From: Fictibacillus enclensis | Lineage (GTDB): Bacteria; Bacillota; Bacilli; Bacillales; Fictibacillaceae | DNA: 64,000 nt | Direction of reading: 5' to 3' | Assembly: GCF_001457035.1 (NCBI RefSeq) | Contig: NZ_KQ758617.1 | Coordinates: 744,001-808,000 of the forward strand | Part shown: one piece after another, positions 8,195 through 16,377 of the stretch | How positions within the stretch are numbered: position 1 is the stretch's first letter | Layout of the letters: each line of letters starts with the position of its first letter | Made by a program: the position numbers and the translations under genes | The notes under the pieces: generated by a model | Databases searched by the model: none | Told to the model about the DNA's origin: nothing | Seen by the model: the letters and a program-made list of their open reading frames with translations, nothing else

Positions 8195-9724
8195 TTACTC
8201 TTCAATGTCATTTTTCTGTTTGCCGCGTTGGGAATTAAAACGTACCGGATCCGCTGGCCGCATCTGCATCGGACGGAGACTTTGGCGGTTAAATGGGAGC
8301 CGGAATAACGCATCCTTTAAATCGGTGATCCTTAAAGGGAACAGCGGAGCGAGATATGGCCGTCCAAGGGATGTAAGACGTAACATATGCCCTAAAATAA
8401 AGGCAGAACAAATGGCCACACCAAGCATTCCCCAAAATTGGGCAAAAATTAAAAAAGGAAAACGGATCAAACGAATGGTATTACTCATCTGGTAAACGGG
8501 TGTCGTAAAGGATGCCAGAGCAGCGAGTGCTACGATGATCAGCAGGACGTTGCTCGTTAACCCTGCCTGTACGGCGGCTGTTCCGATAACGATACCTCCA
8601 ACAATCCCGATCGTTTGTCCGACCTTTGATGGCAGACGAGCACCAGCTTCCCTTAAAAGCTCAATCGACAATTCGAGAATAATGGCTTCCACGATCGGGG
8701 GAAAGGGGATGCCAGAACGTGAGGCGATCAAGGTGCCCAGAAGGTCGGTCGGTATCATCTCATAATGAAAGGTTAGAACAGCAACATAAAGTGGTGTGGA
8801 CAGAACGGAAAAGAGAACGCCAAAAAGGCGGATCATCCTGAAAACAGAGGCAATATGCCAGGATAAAAAATAGTCTTCAAATGCGGAAAAGAATTCAACT
8901 AGCGTTGTTGGCCCAGTCAGGGCGCTTGGGGAACCATCGACGAGAACGGCTACTTTCCCTTCTGACAAAACGGCAGCTACCCGGTCCGGGCGTTCCGTAT
9001 TGATAAGCTGTGGAAACGGGGAGTATTGGTCGTCCGATATCATTTGAAGAATGTAAGTACTATCCAGAATATGGTCGTATTCAATGTCTGAAATCCGCTG
9101 TTTCAGTGTATTGACGTTTTCCATATTCACAATCCCGTCAATATAAAGAATGACCACGCGCGTTTTTGACAGCTTGCCAACTGTTACTTCCTTTACGTGA
9201 AGTTCAGGTATCGGCAATCTTTTACGAACCATATTGATGTTGACTTCGAGAGTTTCGATAAACGCCTCTTTTGGTCCCACAACGCTGAATTCTGTTTCGG
9301 GTACAGAGATCTGCCGTTTTTCAGCGGTAGCAGCCGGGATTAGCAGGCAATCTTTTTTTCCTGGACGAGACTGAACAATGACTGAGCCAGTCAGCACGCT
9401 GTCCATTATAGTCTGGACATCGCTTGTATGTTCAATGTTTTCCACAGGAATTTCCTGAGAGAGCTCTTTCAACGATAAGGAAGAACAACTGGTTAAATAA
9501 GGGATGAGATCCTTATGAACCAGTTCAGGATTTACCATACTTTTATAATAAGAAATCGTAAATGGATGCTTATCGCTTTTTGTAAATGAAACAAAATCCT
9601 TTGAGGCCCTGCATTTTTCCATCAGCTGTTCGAAGGTAAGCTGGGTTTTAGCTTGCCCGGAAGACTGGTTTTGTGAACGATCCTGTTTTTTTTGCCGTCG
9701 TTTCCCGAACATAAAAAGACTCAT
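8195..9724 (-). CDS. GerAA-family spore germination protein
   Basis: 509 aa A subunit. Basic N-terminus (GKRRQKKQDRSQNQ), soluble domain with the canonical 'GPKEAFIETLEVNINMVRKRL', then the membrane domain with 'PFPPIVEAIILELSIELLREAGARLP' and 'SKVGQTIGIVGGIVIGTAAV' motifs. GAGGGA lies unusually close to the ATG at 9724; a second ATG at 9712 is 13 nt from it, so the exact start is uncertain by four residues. A 35-bp gap separates it from gerAB. First gene of the second gerA operon. Confidence 0.92.
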   Translation of the reverse strand: MSLFMFGKRRQKKQDRSQNQSSGQAKTQLTFEQLMEKCRASKDFVSFTKSDKHPFTISYYKSMVNPELVHKDLIPYLTSCSSLSLKELSQEIPVENIEHTSDVQTIMDSVLTGSVIVQSRPGKKDCLLIPAATAEKRQISVPETEFSVVGPKEAFIETLEVNINMVRKRLPIPELHVKEVTVGKLSKTRVVILYIDGIVNMENVNTLKQRISDIEYDHILDSTYILQMISDDQYSPFPQLINTERPDRVAAVLSEGKVAVLVDGSPSALTGPTTLVEFFSAFEDYFLSWHIASVFRMIRLFGVLFSVLSTPLYVAVLTFHYEMIPTDLLGTLIASRSGIPFPPIVEAIILELSIELLREAGARLPSKVGQTIGIVGGIVIGTAAVQAGLTSNVLLIIVALAALASFTTPVYQMSNTIRLIRFPFLIFAQFWGMLGVAICSAFILGHMLRLTSLGRPYLAPLFPLRITDLKDALFRLPFNRQSLRPMQMRPADPVRFNSQRGKQKNDIEE

Positions 9725-9858
9725 TCCCTCGTTTTAAGTATGTCTATTTGTATATCATTCCAATTGTGCAGCTCTCTATTCAACCAAAAAAACAAGGGCA
9801 AATCCATTGATCTTTTATTATACTTGTAATAAGAAGTAAGCGCTTGGGGGTTATGAGA

Positions 9859-10305
9859 ATGGAATGGAAAAAAGAGAATTATGCGATTTCTACCGATAAA
9901 ACATTGCTGGATCTTCCCATGATTCATGAGTTTTTGTCACAACAGTCATATTGGGCAAAGGGGATTACGAAGGAAAGGGTAGAGAAGGCCATCAAAAATA
10001 CACTTTGTTTTGGGGTGTACGAGATGAAAGATGGGAAGCTTGTTCAAGCCGGTTTCGCGCGGATTTTAACAGACTACGTTACAACTGCCTATTTATGTGA
10101 TGTGTTTATTGACAGAAGGCATCGGGGGAAAGGGCTTTCCAAATGGCTGGTCCAAACAATCATTTCTTTTGATGAACTGAAGGAAGTAAGAGGGATGCTG
10201 CTGGCCACAGAGGATGCGCATGGACTCTACAGCCAATATGGATTTGAAGTGGTGGATCCTGGACGATACATGAAAAAGAAAATAAAAGAAGAACAGCAGA
10301 ACTGA
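9859..10305 (+). CDS. GNAT-family N-acetyltransferase
   Basis: 148 aa. Contains the GNAT acetyl-CoA loop 'RRHRGKGLSKWLVQ' (motif A, R/Q-x-x-G-x-G/A) preceded by the beta-4 strand 'AYLCDVFID', and ends with 'GLYSQYGFEVVDPGRYM', the usual beta-6/beta-7 hairpin. The C-terminal 'LYxxxGF' is typical of the family. TTG 9844 and ATG 9853 are in frame, but GGGGG sits best before the ATG at 9859. The substrate is unknown. Monocistronic; its terminator overlaps the last codons. Confidence 0.85.
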   Translation: MEWKKENYAISTDKTLLDLPMIHEFLSQQSYWAKGITKERVEKAIKNTLCFGVYEMKDGKLVQAGFARILTDYVTTAYLCDVFIDRRHRGKGLSKWLVQTIISFDELKEVRGMLLATEDAHGLYSQYGFEVVDPGRYMKKKIKEEQQN

Positions 10306-10324
10306 TATCTGCTGTTCTTTTTTA
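10291..10324 (+). terminator. Intrinsic terminator of the acetyltransferase gene
   Basis: GAACAGCAGA (10291-10300) pairs with TCTGCTGTTC (10309-10318), followed by TTTTTT. The 5' arm is inside the last codons and the stop codon lies in the loop. Confidence 0.85.
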
Positions 10325-10963
10325 CGAGAGCTTTAATATATACAGCATGAGTATAAAATGAGAAGCACTGCCGGCAAGGACAAACAGATGCCAAACTGCA
10401 TGGTTATAGGGAAACTTGCGCCAAACGTAGAAAAAGGCACCCACGGTATACAAAATTCCTCCGGCAAACAGCCAGGCAAGAGCTTCTTGTGAAAGGTTGA
10501 GGATCACACGGTTAAAGGCAAATACAATCAGCCACCCCATCAGTACGTAACCAATGGTGGAAAGAATCACAAACCGTTTGGTAAAAAAGATTTTAAAGGC
10601 GACTCCGGCAAGGGCGATTCCCCAGACCGTTCCAAACAATGACCAGCCCAAGGCTCCTTTAACGACAAGCAGAAGGATAGGGGTGTAGGAACCCGCTATA
10701 AACAGATAGATGGCGGAATGGTCCATGATCTCAAAAATATCTTTGACTTTGCCTTCAGGAAAGCTGTGGACAAGGGTGGACGCTGTATATAAAAGCAGCA
10801 TCGTTACCCCGAAAATGGCAAAACAGGTGATAGCAAGCGGTGTTCCCTGTGCACTGGCAAATACAATAAGAAGAATCAGCGCGATGATGCTAAAAACCGC
10901 TCCGATTCCATGGGTGATGGCATTGATGATTTCTTCACGCTTCGTATAGGTGAAAGCCTCCAT
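10322..10963 (-). CDS. trhA: TrhA / hemolysin III family (PAQR-like) membrane protein
   Basis: 213 aa with seven predicted membrane segments. Family signatures are 'REEIINAITHGIGAVFSI' near the N-terminus, 'YTASTLVHSF', 'MDHSAIYLFIAGSYTP' and the C-terminal 'HAVWHLFVLAGSASHF', which supply the conserved Ser/Asp and the three His of the PAQR-type zinc site. Bacterial members (YplQ/YqfA/TrhA) are linked to membrane energetics and fluidity homeostasis; haemolytic activity is only a historical label. Monocistronic on the minus strand. Confidence 0.9.
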   Translation of the reverse strand: MEAFTYTKREEIINAITHGIGAVFSIIALILLIVFASAQGTPLAITCFAIFGVTMLLLYTASTLVHSFPEGKVKDIFEIMDHSAIYLFIAGSYTPILLLVVKGALGWSLFGTVWGIALAGVAFKIFFTKRFVILSTIGYVLMGWLIVFAFNRVILNLSQEALAWLFAGGILYTVGAFFYVWRKFPYNHAVWHLFVLAGSASHFILMLYILKLS

Positions 10964-11020
10964 TTTTTCACTTCCTTTATTCCGGACTAAAATGATGTTT
11001 CAATCATTCTAACACAGAAA

Positions 11021-11046
11021 AAGAGCTCAAGTGAATTTGAGCTCTT
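11021..11046 (-). terminator. Terminator of the glutamine transporter operon
   Basis: AAGAGCTCAA (11021-11030) pairs with TTGAGCTCTT (11037-11046); on the minus strand it ends in CTTTTTC. It directly follows the glnP stop codon. Confidence 0.8.
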
Positions 11047-11050
11047 GTCT

Positions 11051-11761
11051 TTACATCATTTCTCCGGTCTGCTGTTTGGCAGGCAATACTTTCCCTGTCG
11101 ATTTCCGGTTGGTGCGCTCTTTCATTTCAAGGCGTCTTGCAACCAAAGACAAGGAATAGTTAACAAGAAAATACATCACGGCGATCAGAAGAAAAATGGG
11201 GATAACATAATTAACATTCTTTCCATTTACAATCTGAGCATTGTGAAGCAGCTCTGGCAAGGAGATTACAACTGCCAGTGATGTATCCTTCAACAAGGAA
11301 ATAAACTGGCTGACAATCGGGGGAACCATACGGCGCAGAGCTTGTGGGAGAATAATATGCTGCATGGTCTGCATATACGTGAGACCCGACGACCGTGCGG
11401 CTTCAATCTGCCCTTTTTCAATGGAATTCAGTCCGCTTCGAACAATCTCGGAAAGCATGGCGGATTCAAAAATGATAAGAGCTGTGATGGCAGCCATTGT
11501 TACGCTTAATTTAATTCCGACCTCAGGAAGGGCGAAAAACGTGAAGAAAATGATCAGCAAGAGAGGAAGGTTTCTGATCACTTCCACGCAGACCGCAACA
11601 ATTCTTGATAGAACAGGAATCTTGGCATAACGCAGGATGCCAAGGATGCTTCCAATGAGAAAGCTGAAAATAATAGCGATAAAAGCGACGAGCAGCGTTG
11701 TACCCAGACCTTTCAACAAAAAGAGCAGATTCCCTGAGGAATAAGCACCGATAAAATCCAT
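11051..11761 (-). CDS. glnP: Glutamine-type amino-acid ABC transporter permease (GlnP-like)
   Basis: 236 aa HisM/GlnP-type permease with about five membrane segments and the EAA loop 'EAARSSGLTYMQTMQHIILPQALRRMVPP' (about residues 138-166) that contacts the ATPase. C-terminal tail is basic. GGAGGAG is 4 nt upstream of the ATG. Last gene of a four-gene operon ATPase / binding protein / permease / permease, the order of B. subtilis glnQHMP. Imports a polar amino acid, most likely glutamine. Confidence 0.88.
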   Translation of the reverse strand: MDFIGAYSSGNLLFLLKGLGTTLLVAFIAIIFSFLIGSILGILRYAKIPVLSRIVAVCVEVIRNLPLLLIIFFTFFALPEVGIKLSVTMAAITALIIFESAMLSEIVRSGLNSIEKGQIEAARSSGLTYMQTMQHIILPQALRRMVPPIVSQFISLLKDTSLAVVISLPELLHNAQIVNGKNVNYVIPIFLLIAVMYFLVNYSLSLVARRLEMKERTNRKSTGKVLPAKQQTGEMM

Positions 11762-11775
11762 AGAGCTCCTCCCCC

Positions 11776-12429
11776 TTATCCGCTTACAGCCAGGCGCCGT
11801 TCAAGGTATCCGACGAACAAGCTGAGCGGAATCGTTAAAATGAGATAGAATACGGCGACAAAGATATACACGTCGAACACGACATAGGTGGCTGATGAGA
11901 TGGAATCGCCAAAATACATAAGATCCAATCCGGCCACAACTCCCAGAATCGATGAATTCTTTACAAGATTAATAAACTGATTGCCCAGGGGCGGAATAAC
12001 TATCTTAATTGCCTGCGGCAAAATGATGTATCTCATCGTCTGAATATAGGTGAGGCCCGACGACCGGCCGGCTTCCATCTGGCCCTTGTCCACCGAAAGG
12101 ATGCCAGCGCGAATGGCTTCGGCAATAAATGCCGCTGTATAGATGGAAAGGGCAATGGTCCCAGCCTGAAATCCGGAAAGTTCCATCCCCAGGGTCGGCA
12201 ATCCATAGTAAAAAATAAACAGAATAAGAATAAGGGGAATATTACGGACAAATTCAACATATGCAGTTCCAGCACCCTGTAGCACTTTCATGGGGGAAAT
12301 TCGCATTACCGCAATGATAACACCGAGAATAAAACTGAAAATTAAAGCGAGGAGGCTTGCTTTCAGTGTATTTCCGAACCCTTGCAAATACGTGTCAAGG
12401 TTATTTGTGAGAATTGTAAAATCAAGCAT
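11776..12429 (-). CDS. glnM: Glutamine-type amino-acid ABC transporter permease (GlnM-like)
   Basis: 217 aa HisM-type permease with EAA loop 'EAGRSSGLTYIQTMRYIILPQAIKIVIPP' (about residues 133-161), clearly homologous to the following permease, with which it should form a heterodimer. GGAGGG lies 5 nt before the ATG. Fourteen bp separate it from glnP. Confidence 0.88.
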   Translation of the reverse strand: MLDFTILTNNLDTYLQGFGNTLKASLLALIFSFILGVIIAVMRISPMKVLQGAGTAYVEFVRNIPLILILFIFYYGLPTLGMELSGFQAGTIALSIYTAAFIAEAIRAGILSVDKGQMEAGRSSGLTYIQTMRYIILPQAIKIVIPPLGNQFINLVKNSSILGVVAGLDLMYFGDSISSATYVVFDVYIFVAVFYLILTIPLSLFVGYLERRLAVSG

Positions 12430-12492
12430 GTTTTCCCTCCTTTATGAAAGAAGAAGAGATGGACACAGGGGTCCATCCATCTTCACCGGACT

Positions 12493-13302
12493 TTATTGTT
12501 CTTTAATCCATTTGCTTTTGATTTTGTCATATTCTCCGCTGTCCTGAATTTCCTTAATAAAGTCATTTACATATTTAGTGAATTTGTCATCGCCTTTATT
12601 CAGGGCGATTCCATATGGTTCATCGGTAAATGGCTCACCTACCAGTGTATAGCTGGGATCCTGGTCTGCCATGCCGTACAGGATAGAGTTGTCGGTGGTC
12701 AATGCATCACCTTTGCCGGCTTTCAGAGCGGTGAATGCTTCCGCGTAGTTTTCAAATTCCAAAACCTGTGCTTCAGGAGCCTTGTCTTTAATGTTCTGAA
12801 CAGAAGTGGAGCCTTTTACTGCAAGGACTTTTGTACCTTTTTTAATATCGTCGATGCCTTTGATCTTACTTCCTTTTTTCACGAGAAGGGACTGGCCGGC
12901 TTTAAAATAAACGTCAGAGAAATTCACTTCTTTTTTACGTTCAGGGGTGATGGTCATGGTTGCAATGATAGCATCGATATCACCGTTTTTAAGCATTTGC
13001 ACACGTGTTTTTGAAGTGACTTCCTTGAGCTCCAGTTTTTTCTCATCACCAAAGATCTTTTTTGCAAGTGCTTTGGCGATATCAATATCAAAGCCTTCCA
13101 CTTTGCCGCTAGACGGATCTTTGTAGCCGAACAGGTTGGTATCATATTTGACCCCGACGACCAGTTTTCCACGTTTCTTTATTGCGGAAAGCGTATCCTT
13201 GGATTCTTTTCCTCCTGTTTTATCAGAACTGCCGCATGCGGAAAGCATGCTGATGATCAGTACAAGAATAAGTGCAATCAGCCAGTTTTTTTTTGTTTTC
13301 AA
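12493..13302 (-). CDS. glnH: Glutamine-type ABC transporter substrate-binding lipoprotein (GlnH-like)
   Basis: 269 aa. Type II signal peptide with lipobox LSAC (Cys23) and a Gly/Ser/Lys-rich linker, followed by a bilobed SBP family 3 domain: 'IKKRGKLVVGVKYDTNLFGY', 'VEGFDIDIAKALAKKI' and 'VNFSDVYFKAGQSLLVKKGS'. The start is TTG at 13302, supported by AAGGAG 9 nt upstream. Binds the amino acid outside the membrane and delivers it to GlnM/GlnP. Confidence 0.9.
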   Translation of the reverse strand: MKTKKNWLIALILVLIISMLSACGSSDKTGGKESKDTLSAIKKRGKLVVGVKYDTNLFGYKDPSSGKVEGFDIDIAKALAKKIFGDEKKLELKEVTSKTRVQMLKNGDIDAIIATMTITPERKKEVNFSDVYFKAGQSLLVKKGSKIKGIDDIKKGTKVLAVKGSTSVQNIKDKAPEAQVLEFENYAEAFTALKAGKGDALTTDNSILYGMADQDPSYTLVGEPFTDEPYGIALNKGDDKFTKYVNDFIKEIQDSGEYDKIKSKWIKEQ

Positions 13303-13316
13303 ATGGTTCAGCTCCT

Positions 13317-14045
13317 TTAATGGTTTAATACTCTGCTTAAGAATAAGCGGGCCCGGTCTTCTCTGGGATTGGAAAAGAAGGCAGCAGGCTCGCTGTCTTC
13401 AAGAATCCGGCCATGGTCCATAAATACGACACGGTTCGCTACTTCTCGGGCAAAACCCATCTCATGCGTAACCACGACCATCGTCATGCCGTCTTTCGCA
13501 AGTGTTTTCATCACATCGAGTACCTCGCCGATCATTTCGGGATCAAGAGCAGAGGTTGGTTCATCAAAAAGCATGATATGAGGTTTTAAGGCAAGACCTC
13601 TGGCAATGGCCACGCGTTGCTGCTGCCCCCCGGAAAGCTGGGATGGGAAGGAATCTGCCTTGTCCGGAATTCCCACTTTATTCAAGTAGAACATTGCGGT
13701 TTCATTTGCTTTTGCTGTGGAAATACCTAGAGCTTTTCTTGGAGCGAGGGTAATGTTTTCAAGCACAGTCATATGAGGATACAAATTAAAATGCTGAAAA
13801 ACCATGCCGATTTCTTTACGAAGGTCGTTAATGTTTGTATCTTTGCTTTTTAACACTTTTTTGTTAACAATGAGTTCACCGTCCGTAATGGTCTCAAGAC
13901 GGTTGATGCAGCGAAGCAGGGTGCTTTTCCCTGACCCCGACGGGCCAACGACAACAACAACTTCTCCTTCTTTAATCTCCAGGTTAATATCAGTGAGAAC
14001 CTGAAAATCGCCGAAATGTTTATTCACATGCTTAAATGAAATCAA
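13317..14045 (-). CDS. glnQ: Amino-acid ABC transporter ATPase (GlnQ-like)
   Basis: 242 aa. Walker A 'GPSGSGKST' (residues 35-43), Q-loop in '[12 protein letters not shown]', signature '[16 protein letters not shown]', Walker B '[14 protein letters not shown]' and switch His in 'VVTHEMGFA'. Polar-amino-acid subfamily by the '[15 protein letters not shown]' stretch. TTG start with GGGGG 6 nt upstream. First gene of the operon. Confidence 0.93.
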   Translation of the reverse strand: MISFKHVNKHFGDFQVLTDINLEIKEGEVVVVVGPSGSGKSTLLRCINRLETITDGELIVNKKVLKSKDTNINDLRKEIGMVFQHFNLYPHMTVLENITLAPRKALGISTAKANETAMFYLNKVGIPDKADSFPSQLSGGQQQRVAIARGLALKPHIMLFDEPTSALDPEMIGEVLDVMKTLAKDGMTMVVVTHEMGFAREVANRVVFMDHGRILEDSEPAAFFSNPREDRARLFLSRVLNH

Positions 14046-14245
14046 TCCAATCCCCCTTTTTATGTATTAAAACTCAGGTAGTTGTATTCCTGAAGTTTTT
14101 CTCAGGTTTTTATTTCAAGAATCTTTTGAATATATTTCGACCATCAGTTACAAAATTCCTTTTTTTTCTTCTTATTATTTTTGGAAGGGATTTTTTTGGA
14201 AGGAATTTTTACATAGGAAAAAAGGGGGGAAAGAAGCACAAAAAA

Positions 14246-14270
14246 ACTGGTCCCCTTTACGGGAACCAGT
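14246..14270 (-). terminator. Terminator of the ohr gene
   Basis: ACTGGTCCCC (14246-14255) pairs with GGGAACCAGT (14261-14270) including one G-U pair; on the minus strand it is followed by seven T residues. Confidence 0.85.
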
Positions 14271-14279
14271 GTTGAATGA

Positions 14280-14702
14280 TTAAACTGCCTTTATTTCAAC
14301 GTCGATATTTCCGCGTGTTGCCTTGGAATATGGACAAACCTGATGGGCTTCATCGGCCAGCTTTTGTACATTGGCTTGTTCCTGTCCCGGTATGGCGACT
14401 TCTAAAACTACCGCAAGTTTGAATCCGCCATTCGGCTGGTCTTTGCCAATCGTTACATTGGCTGTCACCTTACTGTCGGAAACATCCACTTTCTGCTTTT
14501 TGGCTACCAGCTGAAGTGCACTTTGGTAACAAGCCGCATATCCGCAGGCGAAAAGCTGTTCTGGATTGGTTCCTTCTCCTCCTGAGCCCTGCAGCTCTTT
14601 TGGCATGCTGAGTTTAAGATCCAGTTTGCCGTCCTCGCTGGAAACATTTCCTTCACGTCCGCCCTGTGCTGTTGCTCTGGCTGTATATAAACCTTGATCC
14701 AT
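14280..14702 (-). CDS. ohr: Organic hydroperoxide resistance protein (Ohr, OsmC family)
   Basis: 140 aa, the usual Ohr length. The peroxidatic Cys58 is in 'GYAACYQSAL' and the resolving Cys123 in 'VCPYSKAT'; the catalytic Arg16 is in 'GGREGNVSS'. Ohr reduces fatty-acid and other organic hydroperoxides using lipoylated partners. An additional Cys53 replaces the usual Ala in 'FAAGYAAC', five residues before the peroxidatic Cys. No OhrR-type MarR regulator is adjacent. Confidence 0.92.
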   Translation of the reverse strand: MDQGLYTARATAQGGREGNVSSEDGKLDLKLSMPKELQGSGGEGTNPEQLFACGYAACYQSALQLVAKKQKVDVSDSKVTANVTIGKDQPNGGFKLAVVLEVAIPGQEQANVQKLADEAHQVCPYSKATRGNIDVEIKAV

Positions 14703-14882
14703 GCTTCATCACTCCTTGTATTCGGTGGCAGCAAACTGCCCCAATTTGTTCTACACACCTAAACATTATCTTTTTTCTATCTTTTTAAACCTCTAATTTG
14801 AAACCGCATCTTAGCTGCAGTGGGAGTTTATGAATTCATAATTTGGGAAAATATGAACTAAAGAACTGTTGGAGGGAAAGGC

Positions 14883-15122
14883 ATGGAAATTAATGAACAT
14901 ATACGCAGCTTAATGGAAAATCCGGAAAAAGAATTTGAGTTTCTTCAGGAAACCAACCTGCCTGGAGCAAAAAACGATCTTGTGCGAATAAGGTATGTCC
15001 CACAGGGAGACAATGGCTTTTTTCAGGCCACCTTTTATGATGATGAGAGAGAAATTGTGGGATCAAGGGTTTTTGACGAAGTGGAGGATGCGATCGTTTT
15101 TATCGAGAAAAATAAAATCTAA
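14883..15122 (+). CDS. Uncharacterised 79-aa acidic protein, family A copy 1
   Basis: No function recognised. Small, acidic, soluble; predicted as an N-terminal helix ('INEHIRSLMENPEKEFEFL') then a beta sheet ('LVRIRYVPQ', 'FFQATFYDDEREIVGSRVFDEVEDA'). It aligns end to end, without large gaps, with the 79-aa protein encoded at 21628-21867 (both have NP-E in the first 17 residues, a central 'V-I/V-Y-P', and a D/E-G/R-E-x-x-x-S-x-x-F-x-x-V-D/E-D/E end). GGAGGG 7 nt before the ATG supports translation. Monocistronic. Confidence 0.7.
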   Translation: MEINEHIRSLMENPEKEFEFLQETNLPGAKNDLVRIRYVPQGDNGFFQATFYDDEREIVGSRVFDEVEDAIVFIEKNKI

Positions 15123-15160
15123 CTTCTAATACTCTTGGTTCAAGCACACCAAAAACAAAT

Positions 15161-15193
15161 TTAAGAGGCTCCCCAGCAAAGGGAGCCGCTTAA
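15161..15193. terminator. Stable hairpin after the 79-aa gene
   Basis: TTAAGAGGCTCCC (15161-15173) pairs with GGGAGCCGCTTAA (15181-15193) with one mismatch. The T run on the plus strand is poor (AATAGTTGTTT), so its strength as a terminator is uncertain. Confidence 0.5.
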
Positions 15194-15277
15194 AATAGTT
15201 GTTTATAGCATACAGGTTTAAAGGGCTGCCGCTAACGGGAATTACATCTAAAAGAAGCCAAGGAGGGAGCCTTTGCG

Positions 15278-15619
15278 ATGGATGAAAGGAAATTAACATT
15301 CTATGTTAACCCTAAAGGGGATATAAACACTGTTCCTGCCGATGAAAGCATTCACCTTTTTGAGGTTCATGCAAATGAAGGGGAAATTGAACAGCTGCGC
15401 GGCCTCTTTCAAAAATTGCATGAACACAACAAAAAAGAAGGGAAAGATCTCTTTTCTTCGAGTACACATTTTAATGAATTTTACGGCGATCTCGACCGAA
15501 GAGAAGATAATGAGCTCATGTTTGAAATTTACCGCCAGATCTATATGCTTGGTACCGAAAAGACGAAGGCAGAAGTGGAAGAAATGGGTGTTATTCCAAA
15601 GCTGAATGAATTGCGATAG
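15278..15619 (+). CDS. Uncharacterised 113-aa protein, family B copy 1
   Basis: No function recognised. Soluble, alpha/beta: an N-terminal strand pair with the 'YVNPKGDI' type start, then helices rich in E/K. It is homologous to the 105-aa protein at 62277-62594: both have 'YYVN/FYVN', a 'F-E-x-x-A-x-x-x-E-x-x-x-L-x-x-L-F' helix, an F-H/W-x-P-like centre, 'DxxxYxxIYxxxHxxG/MLGT' and a terminal 'E-x-M-G-I/V' . GGAGGG lies 10 nt before the ATG. Followed by its own terminator. Confidence 0.7.
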   Translation: MDERKLTFYVNPKGDINTVPADESIHLFEVHANEGEIEQLRGLFQKLHEHNKKEGKDLFSSSTHFNEFYGDLDRREDNELMFEIYRQIYMLGTEKTKAEVEEMGVIPKLNELR

Positions 15620-15650
15620 ACGTTCATCTTACGGAGATGGACGTTTTTTA
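15620..15650 (+). terminator. Intrinsic terminator
   Basis: ACGTTCATCT (15620-15629) pairs with AGATGGACGT (15635-15644), followed by TTTTTTAT; immediately after the 113-aa gene stop. Confidence 0.85.
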
Positions 15651-15812
15651 TACAAAATTTACTATTTTTTTTATAAGATACCCCTTATAATATAAGAATG
15701 ATTCGAAGACTATGAGAAAAATATCTTTTTATGTGTTTAAAGCAGTTTTTCATGGGGTATTTTCATACATTTATCCATCACTATACACAAAATGGGGTAA
15801 GGGAAGAGTAAA

Positions 15813-16052
15813 ATGAAAACGGTTAAACAAGAAGATATTCAACAATGGGTCGAAAACCATCTTGAAGATTATAAAAATTTTACTCCTTATTTATTTACAC
15901 AGGAGTATATTCACTTTTTTTGTGAATCCAGGCAAAATGAAAAAGAATTTGAAATAAAGTATGATAAGAGCGGCCAGAAACTGTATATGCGTTATCTGGA
16001 GCCTTCTGAAATTGAAGATGACTGGGTATGTGTAGGAAATGTTTGCATATAA
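15813..16052 (+). CDS. Uncharacterised 79-aa protein upstream of flgM-like gene
   Basis: No family recognised. Residues 1-40 are likely helical and aromatic ('EDIQQWVENHLEDYKNFTPYLFTQEYIHFFC'), the rest beta-like ('FEIKYDKSGQKLYMRYL') with two closing Cys in 'WVCVGNVCI'. GGGGTAAGGG precedes the ATG. Only 18 bp separate it from the FlgM-like gene, so co-transcription is likely. It does not look like YvyF or FlgN, the usual flgM neighbours. Confidence 0.65.
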   Translation: MKTVKQEDIQQWVENHLEDYKNFTPYLFTQEYIHFFCESRQNEKEFEIKYDKSGQKLYMRYLEPSEIEDDWVCVGNVCI

Positions 16053-16070
16053 AATAAAGGGGTTAACAGC

Positions 16071-16331
16071 ATGAAAATCAATGGCATTCAAAGGGTGGAT
16101 CAGCCGTATAAAGCCACCGAAGTAATGAAACCTCAAAAAGTTTCAAAGCCATCTTTACAAGATTCCGTGGAAATCTCGCGGGAAGGGCTGCTATTAAATC
16201 AAACAACGGCCGGAATGCCAAGTGAACGGCTGGCAAAGGTAGAGGAACTTAAACAAAAAATCAATGCAGGGGAATATCAAATCGATCCGGAGAAAATTGC
16301 GGCTAAGATTGCTTCTTATTATCAGAAATAA
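16071..16331 (+). CDS. flgM: FlgM-like anti-sigma-28 factor
   Basis: 86 aa. Matches the FlgM pattern: 'MKING' N-terminus, flexible basic middle, 'DSVEIS' at residues about 41-46, and the C-terminal sigma-binding helices 'AKVEELKQKINAGEYQIDPEKIAAKIASYY' (kept by the family as R/K-x-x-K-I-x-x-L-K-x-x-I-x-x-G-x-Y-x-V-D). In Bacillus, FlgM holds SigD inactive until the flagellar hook is complete. Here it lies away from flgN/flgK, paired with an unknown 79-aa gene, so it is either the relocated flgM or a second copy. Confidence 0.82.
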   Translation: MKINGIQRVDQPYKATEVMKPQKVSKPSLQDSVEISREGLLLNQTTAGMPSERLAKVEELKQKINAGEYQIDPEKIAAKIASYYQK

Positions 16332-16350
16332 AACCAGATTCATACCGAAA

Positions 16351-16377
16351 AACAGATTGGCAGAGAGCTAGTCTGTT
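16351..16377. terminator. Bidirectional terminator between flgM-like and holin-like genes
   Basis: AACAGATT (16351-16358) pairs with AGTCTGTT (16370-16377), with a long T run on the plus strand and AAAAA (T run on minus) on the other side. The holin-like gene's stop codon lies inside it. Confidence 0.7.
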
